This document shows, piece after piece, positions 38,366 to 47,261 of a DNA stretch of 64,000 nucleotides. The translations under genes were made by a program, and so were the position numbers. The notes beneath the pieces are model-generated. The model made no database searches and had not been told where the DNA came from. It saw nothing but the letters and a program-made list of their open reading frames with translations. How positions within the stretch are numbered: position 1 is the first letter of the stretch; the number at the start of each line of letters is the position of its first letter. The stretch is from a virus: positions 248,001 through 312,000 of the IMG/VR virus record IMGVR_UViG_3300023174_000036; one strand, 5' to 3'.

Positions 38366-39530
38366 CTATTTTTACCTCGTCAACTGCTGGTACTTTTTCT
38401 GGATTTGCTTCCCATGATGCTTTGGCCTGAGCACCAATCTGTCCTTCGTACGGACAAGGTGTACCTGCTGCCATCATGGCATCAAATACTCGGCGATCCT
38501 GGCACATGGTGGCAACTGCGGCAACTTTCATTCCCATGTCATACAAAGTTTTACTCAATTTTAAGCGTTCACAATTCATGTCTCGAACAGTTCCGCCACT
38601 GCTTACACCAAAAATTTGTGTTTGTACACTGCCACTAGTGCCAGTTGAGCATAGGTCAGCATTGCCACCACTCATCATGGTTGGAGCAACTGCGGTTGGG
38701 GGAGGTTGAATAATACGCTGTGTAATATCTGACGTATTGATATTTCGATTAGTCATGTCGCCGCTATTGACATTGTTATTTTGATTAACGTTTTGATTAG
38801 TGCTAGTGCTAGTGCTGGCATTGTTATTATTGTTGTTATTGGTCATTGTACCAGTATTAACATTATTGTTATTATTAGTCATTGTGCCGCTATTAATATT
38901 TGTGTTAGTGTTGTTTGAAGTAGATGTATTAATATTACGATTAGTCATATCACCTGTATTAATATTATTGTTGGTATTTGTACTAGTGCTGACGTTATTG
39001 TTGTTGTTTGTATTCAAACTGGTGCTGGTACTAACATTATTGTTATTATAAGTCATTGTACCAGAATTGATGTTATTATTAGTATTAACACTGGTGCTGG
39101 TGCTGGTATTGACATTATTGTTATTATTGGTCATTGTACCAGTATTGACGTTATTGTTATTAAACGTCTGTGTACCACTATTAACATTGTTATTGTTGTT
39201 AGTATAGGTTACTGACCCACTCATAACATTATTGTTGTTGTTGTTATTGGTCATTGTGCCACTGTTAACATTATTGTTGTTATTAGTGTTGGTTGTGCCA
39301 CCACTTAACACAGTATTGTTATTGCTAGTGGTAGTACCACTGTTCACGTTGTTGGTGTTAATAGTACTGGTACTGGTGCTAGTACTATTAGTGTCAACAA
39401 GTGATTTAGAGTCATAGCCACCTTGATTGATGACTGTTTGTGCCATACTTGTGGTAGACACAAATGCCGTGATTAGTAATGTGGTGAGTAATTTTCTCGG
39501 CAACACACCGACGCCTGTCGTGCTTTTCAT
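38301..39530 (-). CDS. Secreted Asn/Thr-rich tandem-repeat protein
   Basis: 409 aa. Signal peptide ending S-M-A-Q. Residues about 45-260 consist of irregular repeats of N-N-N-N-V-N-S/T-G-T-M-T and S-T-S-T. The C-terminal domain has four cysteines (D-L-C, M-N-C, M-C-Q, P-C-P) and ends in a hydrophobic helix G-I-G-A-L-L-G-A-L-I-F. The repeat pattern resembles curlin-like or prion-like stacking sequences. AGGAG before ATG; a GTAAATA box at 39572. Overlaps the next gene by 65 nt. Confidence 0.7.
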   Translation of the reverse strand: MKSTTGVGVLPRKLLTTLLITAFVSTTSMAQTVINQGGYDSKSLVDTNSTSTSTSTINTNNVNSGTTTSNNNTVLSGGTTNTNNNNNVNSGTMTNNNNNNNVMSGSVTYTNNNNNVNSGTQTFNNNNVNTGTMTNNNNNVNTSTSTSVNTNNNINSGTMTYNNNNVSTSTSLNTNNNNNVSTSTNTNNNINTGDMTNRNINTSTSNNTNTNINSGTMTNNNNNVNTGTMTNNNNNNNASTSTSTNQNVNQNNNVNSGDMTNRNINTSDITQRIIQPPPTAVAPTMMSGGNADLCSTGTSGSVQTQIFGVSSGGTVRDMNCERLKLSKTLYDMGMKVAAVATMCQDRRVFDAMMAAGTPCPYEGQIGAQAKASWEANPEKVPAVDEVKIDDTYKKVGIGALLGALIFKLF

Positions 39531-39664
39531 ATTGTCGCTCCTGATTTGACTATACCTCTTTTAGTCCAAAGTATTTACATTGGTTACAAATTTAATAAAA
39601 CTACGCTGTTATTATTACAACATGTTAATTTTTCAACAGTGTTATTTTTCCAACACTTAGTCGT

Positions 39665-39690
39665 GAAAATAGGACCTAAGTCCTATTTTG
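39665..39690. terminator. Bidirectional-type hairpin
   Basis: AAAATAGGAC-TTAG-GTCCTATTTT perfect hairpin, between the Asn-rich gene and the gene at 39711. The rest of the 180-nt gap holds only the GTAAATA box. Confidence 0.7.
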
Positions 39691-39710
39691 TATACTTTAT
39701 AGTTAATTTA

Positions 39711-41429
39711 TTAAAACTTTAGATGCACTATCTTTTGTTCCATCATAGCAGGTTCTTCCTTTTCTGGCATGCCTACTTGTCTAGGTGCTGGTGAAGTAAA
39801 TTCACTACCTTGTAATGTAGTAGTTGTGGGTGCTGTAGTTGTAGTATCTACAGGAGTTACATCTACTGGTGGAACTGCATGTTTTTTACGTGCAACTGGT
39901 TGTTTTGCAGTTGGTTTAATTTCTGTACTTGTTACTTGTTTGGGTTTATCTGCCGCAACTGATGTTTTTTGATATGTTAAGGTTGTTAGTTCCTTTAACA
40001 GATCTTTCATTTCAATTGTGTTCCAAATTTTATCGCCTGTTTGTGTAGAACTGTATCTAATAAACAACACAGGCTTGCCGCTGTTCTTGTCAACGATTCT
40101 AATTTCAGGACGCACTTCTGTACCGTCTTTGGACATGCCTTCTCTATGTATACATTCTAAATCAATGTGTTTAGCAACTAACTTTCTTTCAAGCCCTTTG
40201 AAGCTATGTACAGTACTGATATTTTTTGTTCCTAATGATACTAATTTGATATTAGGATCACCACTAGTTCCATGTTGTATTACTTGATTGGCTATTCTAT
40301 ATATCAAACCTGCTTCACTACGAACATCGTCGGCCGCTAGCATTTCAGTAAATTGATCAGCCGCTTCTTGATAAGCCTTTTGCCAAAAATCAACTTTGCT
40401 GGTTAATTTAATTGGCTGTCCATTTTCGTCAATTGGCTTGGATATTTGTACACCAAATGGTCCAAACAACTTATTAGCGGCAGTCCAAATACCAATCTGA
40501 CCTTTCATTTTGCCGGGTTTCTTAGGATCAGGATATTGATCAGCAAACGGATTCCATAACACACCTGCACCCACTTGACCAATGTGCGGACTACCAGCTT
40601 TTAAGCTGATGTTTAAGTTTTTAAGTTGACGACGATTGCCTTCGTCGTCTGTAACTATGGCTTCTAAGTCAGTTTTACGATCCTTAGATTCGCTTACTCC
40701 ATCACTTTTTACATTGATAGTATCTACACGACCATTTTTATAAAAGTAATCTGCGTAGCGGTCAATCTGTCCGCTGTTAGCATAATGCACCACTGAACCT
40801 AACAATGGATCGTAGCTGTCCCAAAACCCTGGACTTTTTAAGAAACCTAAGATTGGTTCTTTAACCACAATAGTAAATCTTATAACATCGGAAATTGTGC
40901 TGTTTTTATCTTCTACAACATATTCTAAATTAGGATCTTTCAATGCTTCGTCGAATACAAATTTAACATCGTCAGCTGTGATATCTTCAATGTTGTCGGC
41001 ACCACGTTTGATCAACTTGGCAACCACTGCGGCACTTAATACAGGTTCACTAGCATCGCCTTTGTTTTCAGCAGTACTGCCCTTTTCACCAGGAGCATGA
41101 TTCAGCATGCCTTGCAAGCTGCCGTCTGCACCTATCACTGTGAAGATACTGCCGTTTGGTCTACTGAACCAGCGACCGTTGCCCGACGATGCACGGCCTA
41201 TTTGAATCACTGGTATAGTGCCTTGGTCTTGTCTTACTTGCCCAATATCCGATGGCGGCGCAATCCAAGTTAGATCCTCAGTAGGATCAAAGTCTGGTAT
41301 TTGAGCTTGTATCCCACTCATTAAGGGAATACCTGCTTTTGCAGTTTTCACACGAACTTTGTGTCCAAAGGTATATTGCTTTGGTTTGGTGAATATACTG
41401 GCTTCTGATAAAATGTCAATTACACGCAT
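39711..41429 (-). CDS. Unknown 572-aa phage protein
   Basis: Starts at ATG 41429 (M-R-V-I-D-I-L-S-E-A-S), an I-x-E-A-x opening common to T4-like structural or packaged proteins; a frame extension upstream to 41465 is unlikely because a late box (41438-41444) lies in it. Alpha/beta body with N-T-I/F-x-K repeats; C-terminal 90 aa are Pro/Thr-rich and end K-I-V-H-L-K-F. Possibly a virion-internal protein. No family recognised. Confidence 0.65.
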   Translation of the reverse strand: MRVIDILSEASIFTKPKQYTFGHKVRVKTAKAGIPLMSGIQAQIPDFDPTEDLTWIAPPSDIGQVRQDQGTIPVIQIGRASSGNGRWFSRPNGSIFTVIGADGSLQGMLNHAPGEKGSTAENKGDASEPVLSAAVVAKLIKRGADNIEDITADDVKFVFDEALKDPNLEYVVEDKNSTISDVIRFTIVVKEPILGFLKSPGFWDSYDPLLGSVVHYANSGQIDRYADYFYKNGRVDTINVKSDGVSESKDRKTDLEAIVTDDEGNRRQLKNLNISLKAGSPHIGQVGAGVLWNPFADQYPDPKKPGKMKGQIGIWTAANKLFGPFGVQISKPIDENGQPIKLTSKVDFWQKAYQEAADQFTEMLAADDVRSEAGLIYRIANQVIQHGTSGDPNIKLVSLGTKNISTVHSFKGLERKLVAKHIDLECIHREGMSKDGTEVRPEIRIVDKNSGKPVLFIRYSSTQTGDKIWNTIEMKDLLKELTTLTYQKTSVAADKPKQVTSTEIKPTAKQPVARKKHAVPPVDVTPVDTTTTAPTTTTLQGSEFTSPAPRQVGMPEKEEPAMMEQKIVHLKF

Positions 41430-41437
41430 AGTGTAAA

Positions 41438-41444
41438 TATTTAT
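41438..41444 (-). promoter_or_regulatory. Late promoter box 8 nt before ATG
   Basis: CGATAAATA then TTTACACT then ATG on the minus strand. Confidence 0.5.
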
Positions 41445-42124
41445 CGTATTTCGGGGAACAAGCAATCCTGAATGAACACTTGCACATCTTCTTCACTTAG
41501 CCCTAAACTAACCATAACTTTGGGGGTATGCGGGTTTTGTTTTTGATTTTCACAGTAGTAATTCTGTGCTTCCGTGGTATCGTTGGCAGTGTTATTGGTT
41601 TCATCCACAGTTTCCAAGTAATGATTAACTAGAATATGTGCTAAACTTGCAATTTGTTTTAATTCGTTTTCATCGCTTACATTACCAGCGGCCACCATGT
41701 GTTCACTGAAAATACGTTCTGCCCAGTCGGGTAATTTGCGTTTTTTGTTCCATTCATAGCGACCAACTTCTTCGCCAAAATATTCAATCATGTGATGTTC
41801 TTTATCGCCAGCTGGGCTGTAGTCAATAAAGCATCCGGTAATTTTGTTCTTACCTGCTACGACATCAAATCCAAAGATAGGTGCTGGATTATGTGTATGT
41901 GGAAAAATGCAACAGTGCATCATCCACAACCCCTTGGTCTCACGAGCATCTACAACATCAATGTGTGCTCTGCGATAACGACTACTGGCCCATACTTTGT
42001 TAACCCATCCTGGTTGATTAAAACGATCCATACTGGGTTCGTTAATAATACTGCCAGTTGCATAAAACTGACTTTCAAAGTACTGTTCAATTTTGATCAG
42101 TGTATCCCATACATTACTCTCCAT
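41441..42124 (-). CDS. Ferredoxin-dependent bilin reductase (PcyX/PebS-like)
   Basis: 227 aa. The family core P-I-F-G-F-D-V-V-A-G-K-N-K-I-T-G-C-F-I-D-Y-S-P lies at about residues 78-100 (the aspartate in F-x-D is the catalytic-type residue), followed by the W-A-E-R-I-F-S region. Reduces biliverdin to a phyco-bilin using reduced ferredoxin. Directly downstream of, and overlapping by 11 nt, the heme oxygenase gene that makes biliverdin. Phage bilin reductases are known from cyanophages (PebS) and uncultured oceanic phages (PcyX); which product this one makes cannot be read by eye. Confidence 0.85.
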   Translation of the reverse strand: MESNVWDTLIKIEQYFESQFYATGSIINEPSMDRFNQPGWVNKVWASSRYRRAHIDVVDARETKGLWMMHCCIFPHTHNPAPIFGFDVVAGKNKITGCFIDYSPAGDKEHHMIEYFGEEVGRYEWNKKRKLPDWAERIFSEHMVAAGNVSDENELKQIASLAHILVNHYLETVDETNNTANDTTEAQNYYCENQKQNPHTPKVMVSLGLSEEDVQVFIQDCLFPEIR

Positions 42125-42656
42125 GATAAAGATCCTTCATCATTTTAATAGCGTATTCAAACGCCACACGAGCTTCGTCTCCAAGGTCGTCCGTGAGTTC
42201 TGCACGAATTGCGGCTTTGAGTGCATCAGCATCTTCAAACTGATAAAACTTACCGCTAGTATAAGGCACTTGTTTGGCAATAATTTGTCCGCCAAACAAG
42301 TCGCCCATGTGTCTGCAATACAAGTGTGCTTTGACCAAATGCTTACGTGCTGGATCGTTACACAATGCATGTAGATACGTTTGATACTCTAATGTGGCCG
42401 GAGTCAGATAGTGATAACTGCCATCGTCTAATTCATTAAAGTCTTGAACAATTGCCCGTAGTCTTGGTAATGTTGGCATGTTGTCAAAAAAACCTTGACG
42501 CTTGCCGTACCATTCGATTGGGTCGTAGATTGCTAGAAGATTGTACAAATAGTTTCTGTAGTCTGCTTTTTGAATTTTGCCACTTAGTAGTAACTGTGCA
42601 AATTTGGTTGTTTCTGCCTCATGATGGAGGTCTTTGGTAATTTCTCGTAAGCTCAT
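42114..42656 (-). CDS. ho1: Heme oxygenase
   Basis: 180 aa, shorter than the about 210-240 aa of bacterial/cyanobacterial enzymes. Proximal heme ligand in D-L-H-H-E-A-E (about residues 10-16) and the distal helix H-L-Y-C-R-H-M-G-D-L-F-G-G-Q (G-D-x-x-G-G-Q signature, about 113-124). Cleaves heme to biliverdin, iron and CO. Overlaps clpS upstream by 4 nt (ATGA type) and the bilin reductase downstream. Confidence 0.92.
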   Translation of the reverse strand: MSLREITKDLHHEAETTKFAQLLLSGKIQKADYRNYLYNLLAIYDPIEWYGKRQGFFDNMPTLPRLRAIVQDFNELDDGSYHYLTPATLEYQTYLHALCNDPARKHLVKAHLYCRHMGDLFGGQIIAKQVPYTSGKFYQFEDADALKAAIRAELTDDLGDEARVAFEYAIKMMKDLYHGE

Positions 42657-42955
42657 TCTTCTTCCAATTTGATTTGGAGAGGATGATTATTAGTACGAGC
42701 TTGATTGGTTGCTTCAACTGCTTTGGCTTCAGCAATTTCAAAACTATAAACACCAGCAATTCCGCTACCAGTTTCATGCACTTCTGCCATCACATGATGT
42801 GCAGTATCTGGATTATGTTTAAAAATTTCAATCAATACCGAAACAACAAAATCCATTGGAGTTGAATCATCGTTGAGCAGGATAACCTTCCATCTTTTAG
42901 GTTCGCTTACTACTACTTTAATTTTCTCATCTAGTTGAATATCCGTGCCTGCCAT
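42653..42955 (-). CDS. clpS: ClpS adaptor
   Basis: 100 aa. Core K-V-I-L-L-N-D-D-x-T-P-M-D-F-V-V-x-V-L (about 24-42) with the N-D-D motif and a hydrophobic pocket residue set for N-degron recognition; A-H-x-V-M-x-E-V-H follows. Delivers N-end-rule substrates to ClpAP. With tmRNA and DnaK/Hsp20 it forms a phage-encoded protein-quality set. It heads the clpS-ho1-bilin reductase overlap chain. Confidence 0.9.
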   Translation of the reverse strand: MAGTDIQLDEKIKVVVSEPKRWKVILLNDDSTPMDFVVSVLIEIFKHNPDTAHHVMAEVHETGSGIAGVYSFEIAEAKAVEATNQARTNNHPLQIKLEEE

Positions 42956-43003
42956 TTAGTTCTCCAAAGTTGGGGGAGTTTCCTCCCCCATTGTTATTTA
43001 CAA

Positions 43004-43429
43004 TTATTTAATTTCAATAGTGCGTGGTTTGAGCGCATCTGGTACAACTCGTTTGATATCGATTTGTAACATACCGTTATCAACTTTTGCACCTACAACT
43101 TCCATATACTCGGCAAGAGTAAATGTTTGCTCAAAGTCACGAGCTGCCAATCCACGATGCAAGTATTCAATACCCACATCTTTGTTTGGACGATTCATAA
43201 CTCCTCTAATTGTCAGTTGATCTTGATCAACTTCAACTGCAATTTCTTCCTTGGTAAAACCTGCGACCGCAACTTCAATTGCATAGCTGGTATCGCTATA
43301 CTTAACAATGTTGTGGGGAGGGTAGTTACCATTTTGGTGACTTGGTACGTTAAAGTAACGATCAAATCCTACCAGTGCTTTGCTCAGTTGTGCCAAAGCG
43401 GCTGTGTCTATAGTTCTAAGTTGGTTCAT
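43004..43429 (-). CDS. Small heat-shock protein (Hsp20/IbpA-like)
   Basis: 141 aa. Alpha-crystallin domain: A-V-A-G-F-T-K-E-E-I-A-V-E-V-D, G-I/L-A-A-R-D-F-E-Q-T-F, and V-D-N-G-M-L-Q-I-D-I near the C-terminus, of the IbpA subgroup; ends with a R-T-I-E-I-K (I-x-I anchor). Holds unfolded proteins for DnaK. The leader shares a module with dnaK (see 43434-43482). Confidence 0.93.
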   Translation of the reverse strand: MNQLRTIDTAALAQLSKALVGFDRYFNVPSHQNGNYPPHNIVKYSDTSYAIEVAVAGFTKEEIAVEVDQDQLTIRGVMNRPNKDVGIEYLHRGLAARDFEQTFTLAEYMEVVGAKVDNGMLQIDIKRVVPDALKPRTIEIK

Positions 43430-43433
43430 AATT

Positions 43434-43482
43434 TTCTCCTTTAAATAAGCAAGAACCTCGCAGGACCCCGAAGGCGTCCTGC
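43434..43482 (-). promoter_or_regulatory. hsp20 5' leader module
   Basis: Hairpin GCAGGAC..GTCCTGC (43460-43482), then TTCTTGCTTATTTAAAGGAGAA: TTCTT can pair with GGAGAA and cover the ribosome site. Almost the same module precedes dnaK (45406-45450). Confidence 0.5.
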
Positions 43483-43496
43483 ATGTTTATATTATA

Positions 43497-45401
43497 TTAC
43501 TTCTTGTCTGCGGGGTCAACCTCTGTGAAGGCCGCATCCACAGTTTGTTCACCACCTTCAGTTTGTGGTGCATTTTTGGCCTGCTCAGCGGCTTGTTTTT
43601 TAGACATAACCGGATTGGCCGCTTCAAAAAATGCAGTTAACGAAGTAGTGATAGCTTCTACATCTTCACCAGCAATTGCTGTTTGCACAGATGCCAATGC
43701 TGTTTCGTATGCAGTCTTTTCTTCTTCAGTCAACTGATCTTTGAATTCTTCAAAGTCTTTCTTAACACCGTGCGTGGTAGATTCTGCATTGTTACGTGCA
43801 TCAATCAACTCACGAGCTTTTTTATCAGACTCTGCATTTTCTTCAGCTTCCTGTACCATGCGTTGGATCTCAGCTTCGGTTAATCCCGAGTCTGACTTAA
43901 TAGTGATATTGTTTTCTTTACCAGTATTTTTATCTTTAGCACTGATTTTCATAATGCCGTTGGCATCGATATCAAATGTAACTTCAATTTGTGGCATACC
44001 GCGTGGTGCAGGAGCAATGCCATCCAACTTGAACTCACCCAATGCTTTGTTGTATTTGAACAATTCACGTTCACCTTGTGCTACCTTGATGTCAACAGCT
44101 GGTTGATTGTCGTCCGCAGTACTGAATGTTTGACTAGCTTTGGTTGGGATAGTTGTGTTCTTTTGAATCAACTTGGTAAACACACCACCCATTGTTTCAA
44201 TACCTAGTGATAATGGAGTAACGTCCAACAATAGAACGTCTGTCTTATCGCCTGCCAACACAGCACCTTGTACTGCGGCACCAGCGGCAACTGCTTCGTC
44301 TGGGTTAACATCTTTGCGTGGCGCCTTGCCAAACAGTTTCTCAACTGCTTCTTGTACTTTAGGCATACGTGTTTGTCCGCCAACTAGGATAACTTCATCA
44401 ATGTCAGCGGAAGTCACTTTAGCGTCCTTCATAGCAATCTTACATGGCTCAATTGATCGCTCGATAAGTTGCTCAACCATTGATTCAAACTTAGCACGAC
44501 TAATAGTTACATTCATGTGCTTAGGACCGCTTGCATCTGCGGTAATGTACGGCAAGTTAACACTGGTACTTGCTGTGCTAGACAACTCAATCTTGGCTTT
44601 CTCAGCTGATTCTTTCAAGCGTTGCAGAGCCAACATGTCTTTCTTCAAATCAATGCCAGAATCTTTCTTAAACTCGTCAACCAAATGATCCATGATAACT
44701 TGGTCAAAGTCTTCACCACCTAGGAATGTGTCGCCGTTTGTGCTTAGTACTTCGATTTGTTTATCGCCGTCGATATTCGCGATTTCAATGATCGAGATGT
44801 CGAAAGTACCACCACCAAGGTCGTAAACAGCAATTTTCCTATCTCTTTTATCAGCTTTATCAACGCCATAAGCAAGAGCTGCCGCAGTAGGCTCATTAAT
44901 AATACGGAGTACTTCCAAACCGGCAATGCGGCCAGCATCTTTAGTTGCTTGTCTTTGGCTGTCGTTAAAGTACGCAGGAACTGTGATAACTGCTTGGGTA
45001 ACTTCATGACCTAAATAGTCCTCCGCGGTCTTTTTCATTTTACGCAACACTTCAGCTGACACTTGCTGTGGTGCAAGTTTCTCGCCGTTAGCTTCGATCC
45101 ACGCATCACCGTTGTCAGCTTTGATGATTGAATAAGGCATTAGATCAATATCTTTTTGCACAGCTGATTCGTCAAACTTGCGGCCAATGAGACGCTTGCT
45201 TGCGTAGATTGTGTTTTTGGGGTTTGTGACTGATTGTCGTTTTGCTGTGGCACCTACTAGAATTTCTTTTTCTGTATATGCAACGATTGATGGTGTTGTT
45301 CTAGCACCTTCGCTGTTTGGGATTACTTTAGCAACTCCGCCTTCTAGGATTGCTACACAGCTATTTGTTGTACCTAAATCGATACCGATGATTTTGCTCA
45401 T
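43497..45401 (-). CDS. dnaK: Hsp70 chaperone DnaK
   Basis: 634 aa from ATG 45401 ([13 protein letters not shown]); an upstream frame extension is not needed, AAAGGAG is 6-7 nt away. ATPase phosphate loops G-I-D-L-G-T-T and [10 protein letters not shown], linker [13 protein letters not shown], substrate domain and helical lid with Q-A/K-rich end. Complete and full length, unlike truncated viral versions. No DnaJ or GrpE in the window, so host cochaperones would be used. Confidence 0.97.
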   Translation of the reverse strand: MSKIIGIDLGTTNSCVAILEGGVAKVIPNSEGARTTPSIVAYTEKEILVGATAKRQSVTNPKNTIYASKRLIGRKFDESAVQKDIDLMPYSIIKADNGDAWIEANGEKLAPQQVSAEVLRKMKKTAEDYLGHEVTQAVITVPAYFNDSQRQATKDAGRIAGLEVLRIINEPTAAALAYGVDKADKRDRKIAVYDLGGGTFDISIIEIANIDGDKQIEVLSTNGDTFLGGEDFDQVIMDHLVDEFKKDSGIDLKKDMLALQRLKESAEKAKIELSSTASTSVNLPYITADASGPKHMNVTISRAKFESMVEQLIERSIEPCKIAMKDAKVTSADIDEVILVGGQTRMPKVQEAVEKLFGKAPRKDVNPDEAVAAGAAVQGAVLAGDKTDVLLLDVTPLSLGIETMGGVFTKLIQKNTTIPTKASQTFSTADDNQPAVDIKVAQGERELFKYNKALGEFKLDGIAPAPRGMPQIEVTFDIDANGIMKISAKDKNTGKENNITIKSDSGLTEAEIQRMVQEAEENAESDKKARELIDARNNAESTTHGVKKDFEEFKDQLTEEEKTAYETALASVQTAIAGEDVEAITTSLTAFFEAANPVMSKKQAAEQAKNAPQTEGGEQTVDAAFTEVDPADKK

Positions 45402-45405
45402 AATT

Positions 45406-45450
45406 TTCTCCTTTAAATTAAGCAAGAATATGTAAAACCCTTACGGCGTT
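45406..45450 (-). promoter_or_regulatory. dnaK 5' leader module
   Basis: Hairpin GTAAAAC..GTTTTAC (about 45431-45453) then ATTCTTGCTTAATTTAAAGGAGAA, the same layout as the hsp20 leader. A late-like box ATAAATA lies at 45460-45466. Confidence 0.5.
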
Positions 45451-45467
45451 TTACAAATTTATTTATC

Positions 45468-45752
45468 TCAGATATTCTCTAAATTCTGAATATTTGACCA
45501 TTTTTTTAGTTTTTCAATCTTAGCTTCTTGGGCACGTTCAATGTTAGTATAGCTAACAATATCCATGCTTTGTAAGATATCAATCATGGCCAGCATATCG
45601 CCCAATTCTTCTTCAAGATGTTCTCTGTTAGTTTTGGGCTTTCCTGGTTTGAAATTATCTAGTCCAAAGCGGCTGATTTTACTTACCGCTTGTATAACTT
45701 CAGCACATTCTTCTTGGAGAATATCCATTACTTCTTTAGTTTGACTGTCCAT
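45468..45752 (-). CDS. MazG-like NTP pyrophosphohydrolase
   Basis: 94 aa. E-E-C-A-E-V-I-Q-A (about 13-21) and E-E-E-L-G-D-M-L-A-M-I-D (about 47-58) form the ExxE...ExxD metal sites of all-alpha NTPases. Small single-domain phage type, possibly acting on dNTPs or (p)ppGpp-related nucleotides. Stop and dnaK late box overlap. Confidence 0.82.
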   Translation of the reverse strand: MDSQTKEVMDILQEECAEVIQAVSKISRFGLDNFKPGKPKTNREHLEEELGDMLAMIDILQSMDIVSYTNIERAQEAKIEKLKKWSNIQNLENI

Positions 45753-45755
45753 ATA

Positions 45756-46340
45756 TTACCTTTGATTTGCAAATGGTGCGATATAATCGCCTGCACTGGT
45801 TGTGCTAGTGCGTAGTGTATTGTAGACATTTTGAATACCCACTGCTTGATTCCAAGCATCTTCCAATGCATGGTGGGCAGTAACTGGTGGGCGTTGTGGG
45901 TTGATACCTAAATCAAATGCTGTACGCACATCACGCACTTCCCAAAATTTCCAAGGAATAGCACGATTAATTTTGCGGTAAACATGCTCGCAAATGATGA
46001 TATCAAAGCAACTGCCATTTGCCCAAACACGTTTAGCACCCCAACAGAATTTATACAAGCGAGCAAATGCTTCTTCTATATCAAGTCTGTCAGTAGGATC
46101 AAAAGCCGCATCCTGGGCTTCTTTGCTTTGGCTAGCCCACCAAGCAATAGTATCATCGTTAGTGGTTAGTCCAATTCGGTCACAGCTATCTGTGTCTACC
46201 TTACAATAAAAACTATCCATTTTTGGCTCTTGTAATTCTCTGCCGAACGGATCAAATTTTACTGCGCCGATTGTAAGTATGGTTGCATCTGGAGTAGTGT
46301 TAAGCGTCTCCAAATCAATCATAACGTCTGTATTTGCCAT
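45756..46340 (-). CDS. DEDDh-type 3'-5' exonuclease
   Basis: 194 aa. Exo I D-L-E-T-L (residues 9-13), Exo II N-G-S-x-F-D (about 109-114), Exo III H-H-A-L-E-D-A (about 156-162) with the histidine of the DEDDh class. Resembles RNase T-like phage exonucleases. Consensus sigma70 promoter at 46369, 3 nt from the MazG-like gene downstream. Confidence 0.88.
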   Translation of the reverse strand: MANTDVMIDLETLNTTPDATILTIGAVKFDPFGRELQEPKMDSFYCKVDTDSCDRIGLTTNDDTIAWWASQSKEAQDAAFDPTDRLDIEEAFARLYKFCWGAKRVWANGSCFDIIICEHVYRKINRAIPWKFWEVRDVRTAFDLGINPQRPPVTAHHALEDAWNQAVGIQNVYNTLRTSTTSAGDYIAPFANQR

Positions 46341-46368
46341 TTAAGTTCTTTCTTTATTAGGAACTTAA

Positions 46369-46397
46369 ATTATAGCATAACACAGACGTTATGTCAA
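46369..46397 (-). promoter_or_regulatory. Consensus sigma70 promoter
   Basis: TTGACA, 17 bp, TATAAT on the minus strand. The -35 contains the TGA stop of rpsU (TATTGACA). Confidence 0.92.
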
Positions 46398-46624
46398 TAC
46401 ATTTTTTTAGGTAATTGTTGACTTTCGAGTTTCTTGCGCCAACGAGCTTTGGCCGCACCTTTTTTACGTTTGCGTTCTGTCGTTGGTTTTTCATAAAACT
46501 CATGCTTTCTAAGGTCGTCTAGAATACCTGCTTCCTCAATCTTTTTCTTAAATCTTCTCAAAGATTGATTAATATTTTCGTTATCTCTAACAGTAATCCC
46601 TGTGCCTTTACTCTTCTTCAACAT
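46394..46624 (-). CDS. rpsU: Ribosomal protein bS21
   Basis: 76 aa from ATG 46624 (an in-frame TTG at 46657 would add 11). [17 protein letters not shown], then [17 protein letters not shown], the near-invariant S21 core, and a basic tail. S21 sits by the anti-SD of 16S rRNA and affects start-site choice; phage copies are known. Overlaps the upstream gene by 17 nt. Confidence 0.93.
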   Translation of the reverse strand: MLKKSKGTGITVRDNENINQSLRRFKKKIEEAGILDDLRKHEFYEKPTTERKRKKGAAKARWRKKLESQQLPKKMY

Positions 46625-47018
46625 CTGTGTCGTCCTCGTCTTGTTTGATTTTTTCAATAATCCAGTCTAAATTATAAATTCTATTTTTACTAATCAACTT
46701 ATAAGGAATGGTATCATCGTTAGTTATATAGTAAGAATTAGGATGAGCCAATAAAAATGTAATAAAGTGACTTGTGATTAAATCACAATTATCAACATCA
46801 ATAATTATAACTTCAACTTGTTGTGCAATACTCAGTAACCAACCAATATCGTGATCGTCTTCGTCGTACACAAATACATTTACATCATCTAAAATCTGGC
46901 TTAAAATAATTTGAAACTGCTCTTTAACTTGAGTAGATGGTTTGATTAACAGATAGCTAAGGTTCATATTGAACAACTTATCCGGCGGTGTTATCAGGGT
47001 AATTTTTCCTAAGTTCAT
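46608..47018 (-). CDS. Hypothetical protein, 136 aa
   Basis: Starts [16 protein letters not shown], then a Rossmann-like strand-helix pattern with D-D-V-N-V-F-V-Y-D and [12 protein letters not shown]; very acidic end (E-D-D-T-D-V-E-E-E). Overlaps genes on both sides, so coupled with the 71-aa gene and rpsU. No function assigned. Confidence 0.7.
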   Translation of the reverse strand: MNLGKITLITPPDKLFNMNLSYLLIKPSTQVKEQFQIILSQILDDVNVFVYDEDDHDIGWLLSIAQQVEVIIIDVDNCDLITSHFITFLLAHPNSYYITNDDTIPYKLISKNRIYNLDWIIEKIKQDEDDTDVEEE

Positions 47019-47193
47019 ATATCCTTCTTGCGAAATATTCCAGTTTATCTTTTGGATAACTATTAAACCTTGGACCGTCTGTGTTAGTTTTCTCTAAGAA
47101 ATCTGCCAATTCAGGTTCCGCGATATTATCTACTGCAACTTGTTCAAATGCACCTTGTGAATAATAAGTGTACAATTCGTCGATGGGTTTCAT
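46978..47193 (-). CDS. Hypothetical protein, 71 aa
   Basis: Helical, with Y-T-Y-Y-S-Q-G-A-F-E-Q and [12 protein letters not shown]. Overlaps the next gene by 41 nt. First of the three-gene chain to rpsU. No family recognised. Confidence 0.65.
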   Translation of the reverse strand: MKPIDELYTYYSQGAFEQVAVDNIAEPELADFLEKTNTDGPRFNSYPKDKLEYFARRIYELRKNYPDNTAG

Positions 47194-47261
47194 CTCGGGT
47201 CTTGCTATTATTCTATTCCAAATTGAGTTTGATTCTTGTTGTTCTTCGTTTTGTATGTAGC

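Noticed and set aside
38740-39400. Short tandem repeats as possible CRISPR array
   Set aside because: Repeats are irregular, coding, in frame, and have no unique spacers; no cas genes are present.
38800-39417. Leucine/valine-rich plus-strand ORFs resembling membrane proteins
   Set aside because: They are reverse translations of the Asn/Thr (AAC/AAT/ACT) repeats of the secreted protein.
44173-44688. 171-aa plus-strand ORF
   Set aside because: Lies fully antisense within dnaK; composition mirrors the reverse of conserved DnaK codons.
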